NCBI GenBank assembly: GCA_964646625.1 | Contig: CAZYHC010000006.1 | Span: 99,197-163,196 of the forward strand | DNA: 64,000 nucleotides | Direction of reading: 5' to 3' | Source: DAOULT01 sp964646625 | GTDB lineage: Bacteria > Chloroflexota > Anaerolineae > CAZYHC01 | Part shown: positions 34,968 to 44,500 of the stretch, piece by piece | Layout of the letters: the number at the start of each line of letters is the position of its first letter | How positions within the stretch are numbered: position 1 is the stretch's first letter | Translations under genes and position numbers: made by a program | The notes under the pieces: generated by a model | Told to the model about the DNA's origin: nothing | Database searches by the model: none | Seen by the model: only the letters and a program-made list of their open reading frames with translations

Positions 34968-36219
34968 CCAGGAAAAATAGAACGGCCAGAAACAGGCCCG
35001 TTGCGCCCGCACAGCAAAACGGCGCCTGTCCGGGCGTCTGTCCCTGTCCAGAAGGAGAAGGCTCGGCCTGCTGGCCAGGCGTTTCCCGCGATTGAACTGC
35101 TTCCCCCGGCGAGGGGGTAACAGCCGAACCATAGCGGGGCGGCAGACCGAGATAGGCCCGCCACTGGTCATCCAGCTCGTCCAGGCCAAAGCCGTACACC
35201 TCTCGTAAGGCATCCTCCTGGTGGCTGCCCTCTTTGAAAATGGCCAGCAATTGGCCCATCTTCTCCTTGCCGTATTCCTGCAACATGAAATCCACCAGGC
35301 TGTAGGCCTCGCCGTAGTAGAGGTCCACCTGTTCGGGATCGCCCGTGTAGGAAGAAAGCGAACGCACCGAGATAAGCTCATCGTTGCGGATGGCGTCCTC
35401 CAGGGCTATGGCGTTGTGGGGGGGAAGTTCCCCCTCAGCGTACATAGCCAGCCCCTCGTCCAACCAGGCCGGGATGCCGCCCAAAGGGTTATCGGTGGCC
35501 AGGTGCACCACGATGTGACTCAACTCGTGGGCAATGGTCTGCTCCACGCCGGACGCAGTGCCCAACAGGATCATGGTGTGTTTGCCGATAGCCATGCCCA
35601 GCGTAATGATCTGCGCGTCAAAGCTCTCGCTACGTGAGGAGATAGCCATGCTCATGTCAGACTTGCTCAGGTAGACGTATATCTTGACCGCCTCCTCCAG
35701 CTCGACGCCTACTTCCTCCTGCAAACGTGTGAGAGCCTGCACCGCCACATCCAGCAAGTGCTGGCCGAACTCCTGGTCTTGACCATACCAGTAGAGGGTC
35801 AGCTTACCCTCGCTCAGGCTTTGCCACTCGAAGCGAGTGTCCTGGTAGGTGAAGATCACGGGTTCGGTCTTCAACTGCTCCCCGGCCGTGTTCGTGACCT
35901 TCCAGTAGTACCTGATTTCGCTGCCCACGGCGATATCGCCGGCCTTCAGTTCCCAGGTCCACTCCGTTTCGACCGCAAGGCCCGGCTCGAACTCGGGATA
36001 GGCCCGGTTGGTGGCCGCCTCGTCTCTAATCCTGTAGAACAGAGTGATCTCCTCGATTTCGCTCTGGCTCTCCACCCTCAAGCGGAAGACGATTTTCTCT
36101 GCAAATACCTCTTCGTACTCGTTATTCGAAACGGTGATCGCCTCCTGAGCCTGGGCCGCTGGGGAGAAAATAACCAAAGGCAGGATCAAGGCCATCAGAA
36201 GCAGCATTAATTTTCTCAT
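34939..36219 (-). CDS. exported peptidase MA-family metallopeptidase
   Basis: A 426-residue protein. A signal peptide (LMLLLMALILPLVIFSPAAQA) precedes a beta domain (residues 26-125) and a gluzincin-type domain with HELSH at residues 231-235. WLDEGLAMYAEGE about 25 residues later supplies the third ligand Glu. A Pro/Gln-rich linker and a C-terminal transmembrane segment (ATGLFLAVLFFLV) follow. It is a zinc metallopeptidase facing outside, anchored by its C-terminus; substrates are unknown. It is followed on the same strand by no other gene, and its 3' end converges on rnz. The Trm112-like gene lies 29 bp upstream, so the two may share a transcript. Confidence 0.85.
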   Translation of the reverse strand: MRKLMLLLMALILPLVIFSPAAQAQEAITVSNNEYEEVFAEKIVFRLRVESQSEIEEITLFYRIRDEAATNRAYPEFEPGLAVETEWTWELKAGDIAVGSEIRYYWKVTNTAGEQLKTEPVIFTYQDTRFEWQSLSEGKLTLYWYGQDQEFGQHLLDVAVQALTRLQEEVGVELEEAVKIYVYLSKSDMSMAISSRSESFDAQIITLGMAIGKHTMILLGTASGVEQTIAHELSHIVVHLATDNPLGGIPAWLDEGLAMYAEGELPPHNAIALEDAIRNDELISVRSLSSYTGDPEQVDLYYGEAYSLVDFMLQEYGKEKMGQLLAIFKEGSHQEDALREVYGFGLDELDDQWRAYLGLPPRYGSAVTPSPGEAVQSRETPGQQAEPSPSGQGQTPGQAPFCCAGATGLFLAVLFFLVRPRGAVSP

Positions 36220-36248
36220 TTTCTATCCACTTTCCCTTCAAAAATTGG

Positions 36249-36467
36249 CTATGGGCTGCCTAGCTCCTCCACCGGGATATCCACGTATTTGTCCCCTTCC
36301 TCGATAAGCATGTTGGGAATATCGTCGCGAATGGGGTATTTGCGGTTGCACCCTTCGCTCTGACAAACCAGCCACTCCCCCCTGACCAGTTCCAGGCGCC
36401 CCTCGTCGGGCCCCTCATGAACGCAAACTGGACAACGCAGAATCTCCAGCAAATCTGAGCTAACCAT
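36249..36467 (-). CDS. Trm112-like zinc-ribbon protein
   Basis: A 72-residue protein; I start it at the ATG whose first base is 36467, just after GAGGAGGTACAAT, and not at an earlier in-frame codon. It has the Trm112/YbaR pattern SSDLLEILRCPVC, a second Cys pair region (LVCQSEGCNRKYPI) and RDDIPNMLIEE. Family members are small zinc proteins that help methyltransferases or accompany LPS/lipid genes. No methyltransferase is adjacent here, so the partner is unknown. Confidence 0.85.
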   Translation of the reverse strand: MVSSDLLEILRCPVCVHEGPDEGRLELVRGEWLVCQSEGCNRKYPIRDDIPNMLIEEGDKYVDIPVEELGSP

Positions 36468-36781
36468 ATTGTACCTCCTCAACTTTAGGTCGTGTAATAA
36501 CAACTTACTCCCTGATAACCACTATTGTACTCCAACTTCCGCGCAATGGCAAATAGATAATGTGCCTTACGTAAGAGAGAGTTTACCCCTCTATCCGGCA
36601 GAGGGGGGCGTCATGACCTCGCATCTCTCCTCCAGGTCGGCCGCCAGGTCCACCAGCGCCCGCTCTGAGATGCTACGGTTAGCAAAGCCTGAGACTCCAG
36701 CTAAAAACTGAAAAAAACTAAAGATTGCTATTTGAAAATGCTTTAGAGTGCGCTTTATCGCACTTAGGCTATCGGCCTGGA

Positions 36782-36836
36782 AGTTGACTTCCAGGCTATA
36801 GGCTGGCCGAAGCTCACCCCCCTTCTGATGTACGCC
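36782..36836 (+). repeat. 55-bp dispersed repeat, copy 1
   Basis: It matches 44716-44770 at 49 of 55 positions without gaps, beginning AGTTGACTTCCAGGCTATAG and ending ACGCC. It also overlaps a perfect inverted repeat (GCCTGGAAG at 36775, CTTCCAGGC at 36788). It lies immediately upstream of a promoter, as does copy 2. Confidence 0.85.
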
Positions 36837-36838
36837 TC

Positions 36839-36867
36839 TTGCGTGATTGCGCATTGTCGAGTATAAT
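36839..36867 (+). promoter_or_regulatory. sigma-70-type promoter
   Basis: TTGCGT (36839-36844), a 17-bp spacer and TATAAT (36862-36867). It would transcribe the TPR-propeller gene that starts about 150 bases downstream. The -35 sequence TTGCGT is also used by the minus-strand promoter at 62089-62117. Confidence 0.75.
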
Positions 36868-37021
36868 ACGTACTGAGAGGCTGAAAGGTTCTTGTGAGTA
36901 CTGCAAGTACGATAGAGTATGGGTGACGCACTGTCGTCCATTCACCATCCTCCCCCCCGGACAGCGCCCAGTCAAACTCGAACCAGCCCACCGCTCCGGG
37001 GAGTGGAATATAAAGGGCAAT

Positions 37022-39511
37022 ATGACTGTTGAAGAGTTAGAATATCGTTATCAACAACTTAGAGGACAATTCAATAGCGGAGCACTCAGCGCCGAGCAGT
37101 TCCAGGCCGAGGTAGAGAAACTTCAGTTTCGAGATAGCCAGGGGCGCTACTGGATGCTCGGCTCCCGTTCGGGCCGCTGGTACTATCATGACGGCGGCCG
37201 CTGGGTACAGGGTGAACCATTACGAACGGCGCGTGCCAGTGCTTGTCCCCGCTGTAACCGACCTGTTGAGACTGGGGCTGCTTTTTGCGCCAGTTGTGGC
37301 TACCAGTTGGCGAGCTATCCTGCCCAGGCACTCCAGGCCCGGCCGTCGCCCGCGGTGCAACGGAGACGCCCCCAGGAAATACCATCCTGGGTTTGGATTG
37401 GTTGTGCCGTCCTGGTGGTCTTTGGCATGATGATAGCCGCCCTCCTGATTGGCGCAGGGAGCATGGCTTTTCTGGGCGCTGAAACGGGGCCTGGCACCCC
37501 TACCCGGGCCGCCATCGTCCCCCTGCCGGAGGTAGCCACCCAGCCCCCTACGGCCCTGCCTCCTGTCGTCCTTCTCCCCACCCCTACCACGTTGCTATCT
37601 TCCGATCCCAACACCCTTATCGCCAGCGGCGACGAACTGGTGTTACAAAGCAAATTTGAGGAGGCCATCACCTATTACCAGCGGGCTACCGAAATCGATA
37701 TCACCAACGCCACGGCCTACGCTCGTTGGGCCAGGGCCCTTTACCTGCATTACTGGACCTATCGCGACGAGGCTCTGGCTAAAGCCCTGGTCGCCACCGG
37801 GCTTGATCCCAGCAGCCCAGAAGCCTTCGCCCAACTGGCTCACTGTTACACCTGGAACGAGCAGACCGAAAAAGCCATCACCGCGGCCCAGAAGGCCATC
37901 GCTTTCGATCCCAGCTACGCCGAAGCTTACGCCTTTTTGGCCGAAGCTCATCTGGCGGCCGGCCAAATCGAGGAGGCCCAGATCGAGGCTCAGACGGCTG
38001 TACAATTGAACCAGGGCAGTGCCGAAGCCCACCGCAACATGGCCTATGTCCTGATGGAGCAGAAGCGGGACCAGGCAGCCCTGACCGAACTCACTCAGGC
38101 CGCCGAGCTTGAGCCTAACCTCGCTCCTCGTCATTACGAGTTGGGTCTTCTGCACCAAAAAATGGGCCACCACGATAAAGCCATTACCGCCCTGGAAAGA
38201 GCCGTTGAACTGTATCCCGATTTCGCCTGGGCCTACGCTGTTCTGGGTAAAAGCTACTACGATGAGCAAGGGGATGAGGAGCAGGCCCTCTCCACCCTGG
38301 AAAAAGCTCTCGATTTGGATCCCCGCTATGCTCTGACCTACTACTATATAGGCTATGTCCACTCCGAGTTGGGGGAATGTGATCAGGCCGCCGCCATGTT
38401 CAAACAGGCGCTGGTCCTCGATCCCGAACTGCAAGAAGCCGAGGAGGGGATGGCCCAATGTGAGCTGGCCCTGAGCAGGCCCACCCCCATCCCTACCGCT
38501 GAGGAAACCCCTGTGCTGGAGGAAGAGGAAGAAGTCGAAGCGCCCACCGAGGAAACCTCTCCTGAAGAGGTCTCACCACCTCCCGCCGGAGAAACTGTCG
38601 AGGAAGGCGCACCTGGGGAATCCTCCGAAGCTCCAGCCGAGGCAGGGGAAGAAGGAGGCCCAGAAGAGGAACAACTGACGGGCCAGATTGCCTATCCTAT
38701 CTACTACATGGACCAGGCCAACTACGATATTTTCATTGCCAATGCCGACGGCAGCGGCAAAAGGTTCGTGGTGGGCCGCGCCAGTCAACCGGACCTCAGC
38801 CCCGACGGGCAGCGGTTTACCTACCGCTCCTGGAAAGATGACACTCGCGGGATGTTTTTTATGGACTTCTCTGGCCTGAGTTTCGAGAGAGTGGCAGCTC
38901 AGGCTTTCTTCGAGGATGGCAGACCTTGTTTCTCTTTCGATGGCTGGAGCATTGTCTTCTTCTCCAGACGGGAAAGCGACCGCCAACCGCGATTATACGT
39001 CAGAGACGGGGGAGCGACCAAGGAGCGCGGGCTGGGCATTATCGGCACTAACCCGGATTGGGCGCCAGATGGACGAATCATCTATCAAGGATGCAGCGGC
39101 GAGGCGTGCGGCCTCATTATCATCCACCCTAACGGCGACAATCCGGTGGCCGTCACCTCAGACGGTCGTGATGCCGCCCCCGCCGTCTCCCCAGATGGCA
39201 GCAAGGTGGCCTTCATGTCCCAGCGCGAGGGCAATTGGCAGATCTACACTGTAAACATCGACGGCAGCGACCTGAAACAAGTGACCCAGAGCCACACCGT
39301 AGATGGCCTGCCAGCCTGGTCGCCCGACGGCCAATACATTGCCTACGCTTCTAACGAAGCGGGGGGCTGGAGCATCTGGGCCATGAAAGCCGATGGCTCA
39401 AACCCGCGTCAGCTTTTTCCCATCGAAGGAGCTATCGGCGGCATTGTCAGAGGCAAACCGGATTGGGAATCACGCGGCTGGGTCGAAGAACACATCTCCT
39501 GGGCTCCCTGA
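37022..39511 (+). CDS. zinc-ribbon, TPR and PD40-propeller membrane protein
   Basis: An 829-residue protein from ATG 37022 (VEELEYRYQQLRGQF), preceded by AAGGG. The order is: an N-terminal SHOCT-like helical segment; a short domain with RSGRWYYHDGGRWVQGE; a zinc ribbon (CPRCNRPVETGAAFCASCG); one transmembrane helix near residue 130; a linker; about nine TPR units (residues 200-480, for example AYARWARALYLHYW, AYAVLGKSYYDEQGD); a Glu-rich linker; and a C-terminal six-bladed-type propeller (PAVSPDGSKVAFMS, PAWSPDGQYIAYAS). The tail reads WVEEHISWAP. It is probably anchored in the membrane with TPR and propeller outside. It may be a scaffold or sensor; there is no enzymatic motif. Confidence 0.82.
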   Translation: MTVEELEYRYQQLRGQFNSGALSAEQFQAEVEKLQFRDSQGRYWMLGSRSGRWYYHDGGRWVQGEPLRTARASACPRCNRPVETGAAFCASCGYQLASYPAQALQARPSPAVQRRRPQEIPSWVWIGCAVLVVFGMMIAALLIGAGSMAFLGAETGPGTPTRAAIVPLPEVATQPPTALPPVVLLPTPTTLLSSDPNTLIASGDELVLQSKFEEAITYYQRATEIDITNATAYARWARALYLHYWTYRDEALAKALVATGLDPSSPEAFAQLAHCYTWNEQTEKAITAAQKAIAFDPSYAEAYAFLAEAHLAAGQIEEAQIEAQTAVQLNQGSAEAHRNMAYVLMEQKRDQAALTELTQAAELEPNLAPRHYELGLLHQKMGHHDKAITALERAVELYPDFAWAYAVLGKSYYDEQGDEEQALSTLEKALDLDPRYALTYYYIGYVHSELGECDQAAAMFKQALVLDPELQEAEEGMAQCELALSRPTPIPTAEETPVLEEEEEVEAPTEETSPEEVSPPPAGETVEEGAPGESSEAPAEAGEEGGPEEEQLTGQIAYPIYYMDQANYDIFIANADGSGKRFVVGRASQPDLSPDGQRFTYRSWKDDTRGMFFMDFSGLSFERVAAQAFFEDGRPCFSFDGWSIVFFSRRESDRQPRLYVRDGGATKERGLGIIGTNPDWAPDGRIIYQGCSGEACGLIIIHPNGDNPVAVTSDGRDAAPAVSPDGSKVAFMSQREGNWQIYTVNIDGSDLKQVTQSHTVDGLPAWSPDGQYIAYASNEAGGWSIWAMKADGSNPRQLFPIEGAIGGIVRGKPDWESRGWVEEHISWAP

Positions 39512-39567
39512 GCTTTAAGTTATCTCCGTGCCCCCGGTGGCTTAGCCCATCGAAAACGTTGCTCCTC

Positions 39568-39591
39568 TTAAATTTTAACTTAAATTTTAAC
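39568..39591 (+). repeat. two tandem copies of TTAAATTTTAAC
   Basis: A perfect 12-bp direct repeat lies immediately before the ribosome site AAGGAGG of the next gene. It is AT-rich against a GC-rich background and may be an operator or promoter element; no matching -35/-10 pair is clear. Confidence 0.7.
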
Positions 39592-39608
39592 AAGGAGGTT
39601 GAATCTTC

Positions 39609-41441
39609 TTGACGGAAATCTCTACTGGAGACAGAATCGGAAAACCTGTAAGGGAGCCTAGAGCCTGTATCTGGAAGGGGCTTACCGTTGCAATTTCCAT
39701 CCTGGTCATGGCTCTCATCAGCGTAAGCTGCTCAGGGAGCCTGACGCAAGACCTCCCCACCCCGTCGCCATCCGTTGCGCCCACCGTCTCCTTCGTGCTG
39801 GCTTACGAGGACGATTTCAGCGATCAAGACAGCGGTTGGGACGACGCCTTCGACAAATATACCATGAAACAGTATGGAGGGCATCAATATCACATTGCCA
39901 TCTCCGCTCCCAACCTTTCGGCCTGGGGTCTGGCCAACCGTGATCTGGCCGACTTTGTCCTGGAAGTAGAGAGCAAACTGGAAGAGGGAGCATACAGCAA
40001 CAGCTATGGCATCATCTTCCGCTTTCAGGATAAAGATAACTTCTATCGGTTCGACATCCTGGGCGATGGCTTCTATCTGGTGAGCAAACTCCTGGACGGC
40101 CAATGGGAAACCCTGGTCGATTGGACCGAATCACCCTACATTAACGTGGGCCATGCCTCCAATATTCTGAAGGTAGTCTGTCAGGGCTCGCAAATCGGCG
40201 TTTACGCCAACGATCAGCTTTTGGCCGAGCTTGAAGATGACTCCTTCCCTCAAGGTGATATCGGGTTCTTCGCCAGCACCTTCAGCGAATCGGAGGCGCA
40301 CGTCAGTTTCGATAATCTCAAAATCTGGACTGCCGGGGGAGTGGCCGTGGCCCTCCGTCCGACTGCCACCCCGGTGCCGCCCACCGATACTCCGCCACCG
40401 CCGACCGAGACTCCTATCCCCCCCTCGCCCACAGCTCCCTTGCCCAACATGCCCAAGCCCAGGAAGAGCGAGGTTACTCCAACCTCCGGGCCGACGCCGA
40501 CCCCCACCGCCACCTCCACCACTACGCCGACCCCCACCCCGACCCTGGAAGCCATGCCGGAATACGTTATTGCCAGTCAGCCCAAACCCAAAGATGCGCC
40601 CACCCTGTCGGGCAAGTTCGCTTTCCCGCTGTTCGATCCCGAACGACGCACGTACGATATCTACATCGCCAATCCCGATGGCAGCGACCGAAAAAAAGTG
40701 GCTACTGAGGCCAGCCAGCCGGATCTCAGCTCCGATGGCACTCACATTGTCTTCCGCTCGTGGGCCAGCGACAAACGAGGTCTGGTCGCGCGTGAGCTTT
40801 CTGGAGAAAACGAATGGCGGTTCATCGTTTACAGCGAGGCCGCTCGTCCCAGTTGGGCGCTCAACGATCAGATGTTCCTTTTCCACTCCCGACAAGAATC
40901 CGATCGTCGAGCGCGCGTCTATCGCACCGACGGCACGAACATCCGCACCTTCAGGCGACAGGAGATCGACGTCTTCGGCGACGTTCCCGCCTGTCTGCCC
41001 GATGGACGCATTTTGTACCGGGCCTGTGAATACGGTCGCTGTGGCATCTACCTCATGAATCTCGATGCCAGCTTTCCGGTCAGGCTGACCGACGATATGA
41101 GCGATACCACCCCAAAAACTTCGCCGGACGGACTGATCGCCTTCATGTCCCGCCGGGATGGCAACTGGGAAATCTACGTCATGGATTCCGAAGGGAAAAA
41201 CCTCTCCCGCCTGACCGACAACCAGGCTAACGACGGACTGCCCACCTGGTCGCCTGACGGCACGATGATCGCCTTTCTCTCCGACCGTAACGGCCAATGG
41301 GGTCTCTGGGTGATGAATGCCGACGGCTCTAACCAGTATGAGCTTTTCGATTTAGGTGGCTCGCCCGATGGCTCGGTACACAACGCGTCCGATTACGAAT
41401 CCGTAGGCTGGACTGAGGAGCGTATCTCCTGGTCTCCATGA
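39609..41441 (+). CDS. exported DUF1080/LamG-like plus PD40-propeller protein
   Basis: A 610-residue protein with a TTG start at 39609, ten bases after AAGGAGG. A hydrophobic signal segment ends near SVSCSGS, which may be a weak lipobox. Residues 55-240 form a jelly-roll-like domain (DDFSDQDSGWDDAFDKY, GIIFRFQDKDNFYRFDIL, FDNLKIWTAGG) similar to 3-keto-disaccharide-hydrolase/LamG folds that bind sugars. A Thr/Pro linker (residues 250-320) follows, then a propeller (PKTSPDGLIAFMSRRDGNWE, PTWSPDGTMIAFLSDRNG). The tail reads SVGWTEERISWSP. It is a likely surface glycan-binding protein. It lies between two propeller genes and is probably co-transcribed with one of them. Confidence 0.8.
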   Translation: MTEISTGDRIGKPVREPRACIWKGLTVAISILVMALISVSCSGSLTQDLPTPSPSVAPTVSFVLAYEDDFSDQDSGWDDAFDKYTMKQYGGHQYHIAISAPNLSAWGLANRDLADFVLEVESKLEEGAYSNSYGIIFRFQDKDNFYRFDILGDGFYLVSKLLDGQWETLVDWTESPYINVGHASNILKVVCQGSQIGVYANDQLLAELEDDSFPQGDIGFFASTFSESEAHVSFDNLKIWTAGGVAVALRPTATPVPPTDTPPPPTETPIPPSPTAPLPNMPKPRKSEVTPTSGPTPTPTATSTTTPTPTPTLEAMPEYVIASQPKPKDAPTLSGKFAFPLFDPERRTYDIYIANPDGSDRKKVATEASQPDLSSDGTHIVFRSWASDKRGLVARELSGENEWRFIVYSEAARPSWALNDQMFLFHSRQESDRRARVYRTDGTNIRTFRRQEIDVFGDVPACLPDGRILYRACEYGRCGIYLMNLDASFPVRLTDDMSDTTPKTSPDGLIAFMSRRDGNWEIYVMDSEGKNLSRLTDNQANDGLPTWSPDGTMIAFLSDRNGQWGLWVMNADGSNQYELFDLGGSPDGSVHNASDYESVGWTEERISWSP

Positions 41442-41528
41442 TGCAATAAGACAAAATAGAGGTGGAAACACCGCTTTCCCTGAAAAAATCAAATTTTAGA
41501 TGTATTCAGCGAGGCAGAAAGCAAACAC

Positions 41529-44500
41529 ATGGCCAATTTAGAAGGAAAAACCATCGGTAAATATCGATTCCTGGAACGGATAGGGCGGGGGGGCATGGCT
41601 GAGGTCTACAAAGGCTACCAGGCGGGTCTGGACCGTTACGTGGCTATCAAGGTGCTCCACGCTCATCTGGCCGACGAAAGAGATTTTATAGGGCGTTTCG
41701 AGAGAGAGGCCAAAGCGGTGGCAGAGTTACGCCACGCCAACATCGTGCAGATTATCGATTTCGATGTCGAGGGCGACCTTTATTACATGGTCATGGAGTA
41801 CATCAATGGGCCTACTCTCAAAGCCAGGCTGAGGGAACTCAACGAGAAAGGGAAAACCCTTCCTCTGCCAGAGGTGGCGCGGATCGTCAGTGGGCTGGGC
41901 GCGGCCCTGGATTACGCCCACCGCCAGGGCATGGTGCACCGCGACATCAAACCGGCCAACGTCATGTTTACCCGCGAAGGGGAGGTGGTGCTGACCGACT
42001 TTGGGATCGCCAGGATCGTGGGCGGCGTTCGTTATACCATGACCGGCGCGGTTTCGGGCACCCCAGCCTATATGTCTCCTGAGCAGGGCCAGGGCGAAGG
42101 AGGTGACGAACGCAGCGATATCTACTCTCTGGGGGTGATCCTCTACGAGATGATAACGGGCCGCGTGCCTTACGATGCCGACACCCCTTTCGCCGTCATC
42201 ATGAAGCACATTCACGACCCCTTACCACTGCCTCGTCAACTCAGGCCCGATACTCCCCCCATTGTCGAGCGTGTGATCCTGAAGGCCATGAGCAAGAACC
42301 CCGCCGACCGCTATCAGACGGCGGCCCAGATGGCCCAGAACCTGGAACTGGCTATGACTGTCGTCCCAGAAACAATCATCGATGCCAAAGTCGATATGCT
42401 GGCAGACGCCACCATAGCAGACACCACTCCTCCCCCGGTAACAGTGCCTCCCCCACCTGGGGCCGCCATCCCTGTAGCTGAGAAAAAACCTTTTACCCTG
42501 GCCGGATTGCCTGCCATAGTCATCGTGGGCCTGATTATTCTGGGCCTCATCGCTGCCGGTGCAGCCTTTTTCCTGGGCCCTCAACTTCTGATCACTCCCA
42601 CCGCCATAGCTGTAGCCACCACTCCGCCCGCAACGGTCACCAAAGCCGCCACCCCCACGGCCACCCAACCCGTTGTACCGATAGTGACCGAACCGGCCAC
42701 CCCAACGGCCACCAAAACCGTGGCCCCAACCGCCACCGAACCCGCCACCCCAACGGCTACCAAAACCGTGGCCCCAACCGCCACCGAACCTGCCACCCCG
42801 ACAGCTACCAAAACCGTGGCTCCAACGGCCACCGAACCCGCCACCCCAACGGCTACCAAAGCCGCTGCCCCAACGGCCACCGAACCTGCTACCCCGACAG
42901 CCACCACCACGGTCGTAGTGCTGGCCCTTGGCACCGAAACGCCAGTCGGCACGACCACCACCGGGCCAAAAGATACGGCGACTGCCACGCCTGTGGACAC
43001 CCCTACACCGACCGCCACGCCCACAGATACACCCACCGCCACGCCCACCAATACACCAACCGCCACGCCCACCGATACACCTACTGCCACGCCCACCGAT
43101 ACACCTACAGACACGCCGACCGCTACGCCCACAGATACCCCCACGGCCACCAATACGCCCACGGATACCCCCACGCCTACCAACACGCCCGACATCAGGG
43201 CCACCCAGGAGGCTGCCATCAAAGCCACCCTGGATACCAAGGCCACCATTGACGCCGCCGTCGCCGCCACCATGACCTCTCAGGCTGCCACTATGACTGC
43301 CCAGGCCCCCACCCACACGTCCACGCCCACGGACACACCTACACCTACAGACACCCCCACCGCCACGCCTACAGACACGCCTACGGACACGCCTACACCT
43401 ACCGATACGCCTACGGACACGCCTACACCTACCGATACGCCTACGGACACACCTACACCTACAGACACGCCCACGGACATGCCTACACCTACAGACACGC
43501 CTACGGACACACCCACCCCTACAGATACGCCCATACCTACAGACACGCCTACGGACACACCCACCCCTACAGATACGCCCATACCTACAGACACACCAAC
43601 AGAGGTCCCGCCTACGCCTATCGTTCTCATTCTGACCACCCCCACTCCGCCGGAGGCCGTGCCAACCGAACCCCCGGCGGGAGAGGAAACGCCCATCATG
43701 CCCCCCATAGAAACGCCCATTGTGCCCCCGCTGGAGACGCCCTCCGGCCAGGGAGAGCCGTCCCCCGTTGCCGAAGAAACAGAAGAACCGCCTACCGAGA
43801 TAGCGGTGGCCCTTCCTCCCAGACCTACGGGCGTTATCGCTTATACTGAGTTCAACCTGGCTTATCCTCAGCACAAATACGACCTGTACGTGAGCAATGC
43901 TGACGGTTCCAACCGCCGCCTCCTGATCCAGGAGGCGCGCCAACCCGACCTGCGGCCCTTCGACGGCAGGGTGATCTACAACGGAGACGGGGGCGGTAAA
44001 AGTGACATTTTTACCATCAACCTCGACGGCAGCGATGAGATTCACATGAGCAACCATCCTGAGGACATGCGCCCCTACTGGGGGCCGGACGGTCAGCGCT
44101 TCTGTTTCGATTCTATCATGCACGGCATAGACAGCGCCGGGCATCGGGCCTCTATCATCTTCATCCAGGACGAGGTCTACGCCCGCCCTCCGGTTGACCC
44201 CCGGATGCTCGTTTCCGCGGGTAGCTCGCGAATGTTTGGCGAGTCCCCTATCTGGCTCCAGGACGACCGCATCGTCTTCAAGGGCTGCGATTACTGGGCC
44301 GGCGGGGGTAATTGCGGCCTCTACCTCGTCGTCAGTTGGGGAGGAGATGCCCCCCCCTTCCGCCTGACGACCGATCCTTCCGATCTCCCTACCGACACCT
44401 TCGGCCCCAGAATACTTTTCATGTCCTACGCCCGTGACAACAACTGGGAAATCTACGCCATAAACTCCGACGGCGGCGGCCTGGTGAAGTTGACCAACAG

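Larger units (their letters stand above)
36468..37021. other. 554-bp intergenic region with repeat, promoter and leader
   Basis: This stretch separates a minus-strand gene from the plus-strand propeller gene. It contains a 55-bp dispersed repeat (36782-36836), a sigma-70-type promoter (36839-36867) and a leader of about 150 bases with small hairpins (GTACT/AGTAC near 36905; GTGACG with CGTC and TCAC near 36925). A minus-strand frame around 36596-36715 (ISERALVDLAADLEERCEVM) looks protein-like but lacks a start and could be a gene remnant. Nothing else is recognisable. Confidence 0.5.

Noticed and set aside
36596..36941. A 116-residue minus-strand frame before the TPR-propeller gene
   Set aside because: Most of it overlaps a repeat and the promoter on the other strand; only the last 35 residues look protein-like and there is no start or ribosome site.
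42690..43605. Regular repeats that could suggest a CRISPR array
   Set aside because: The repeats have no unique spacers, keep the codon frame and encode a Thr-Pro stalk.
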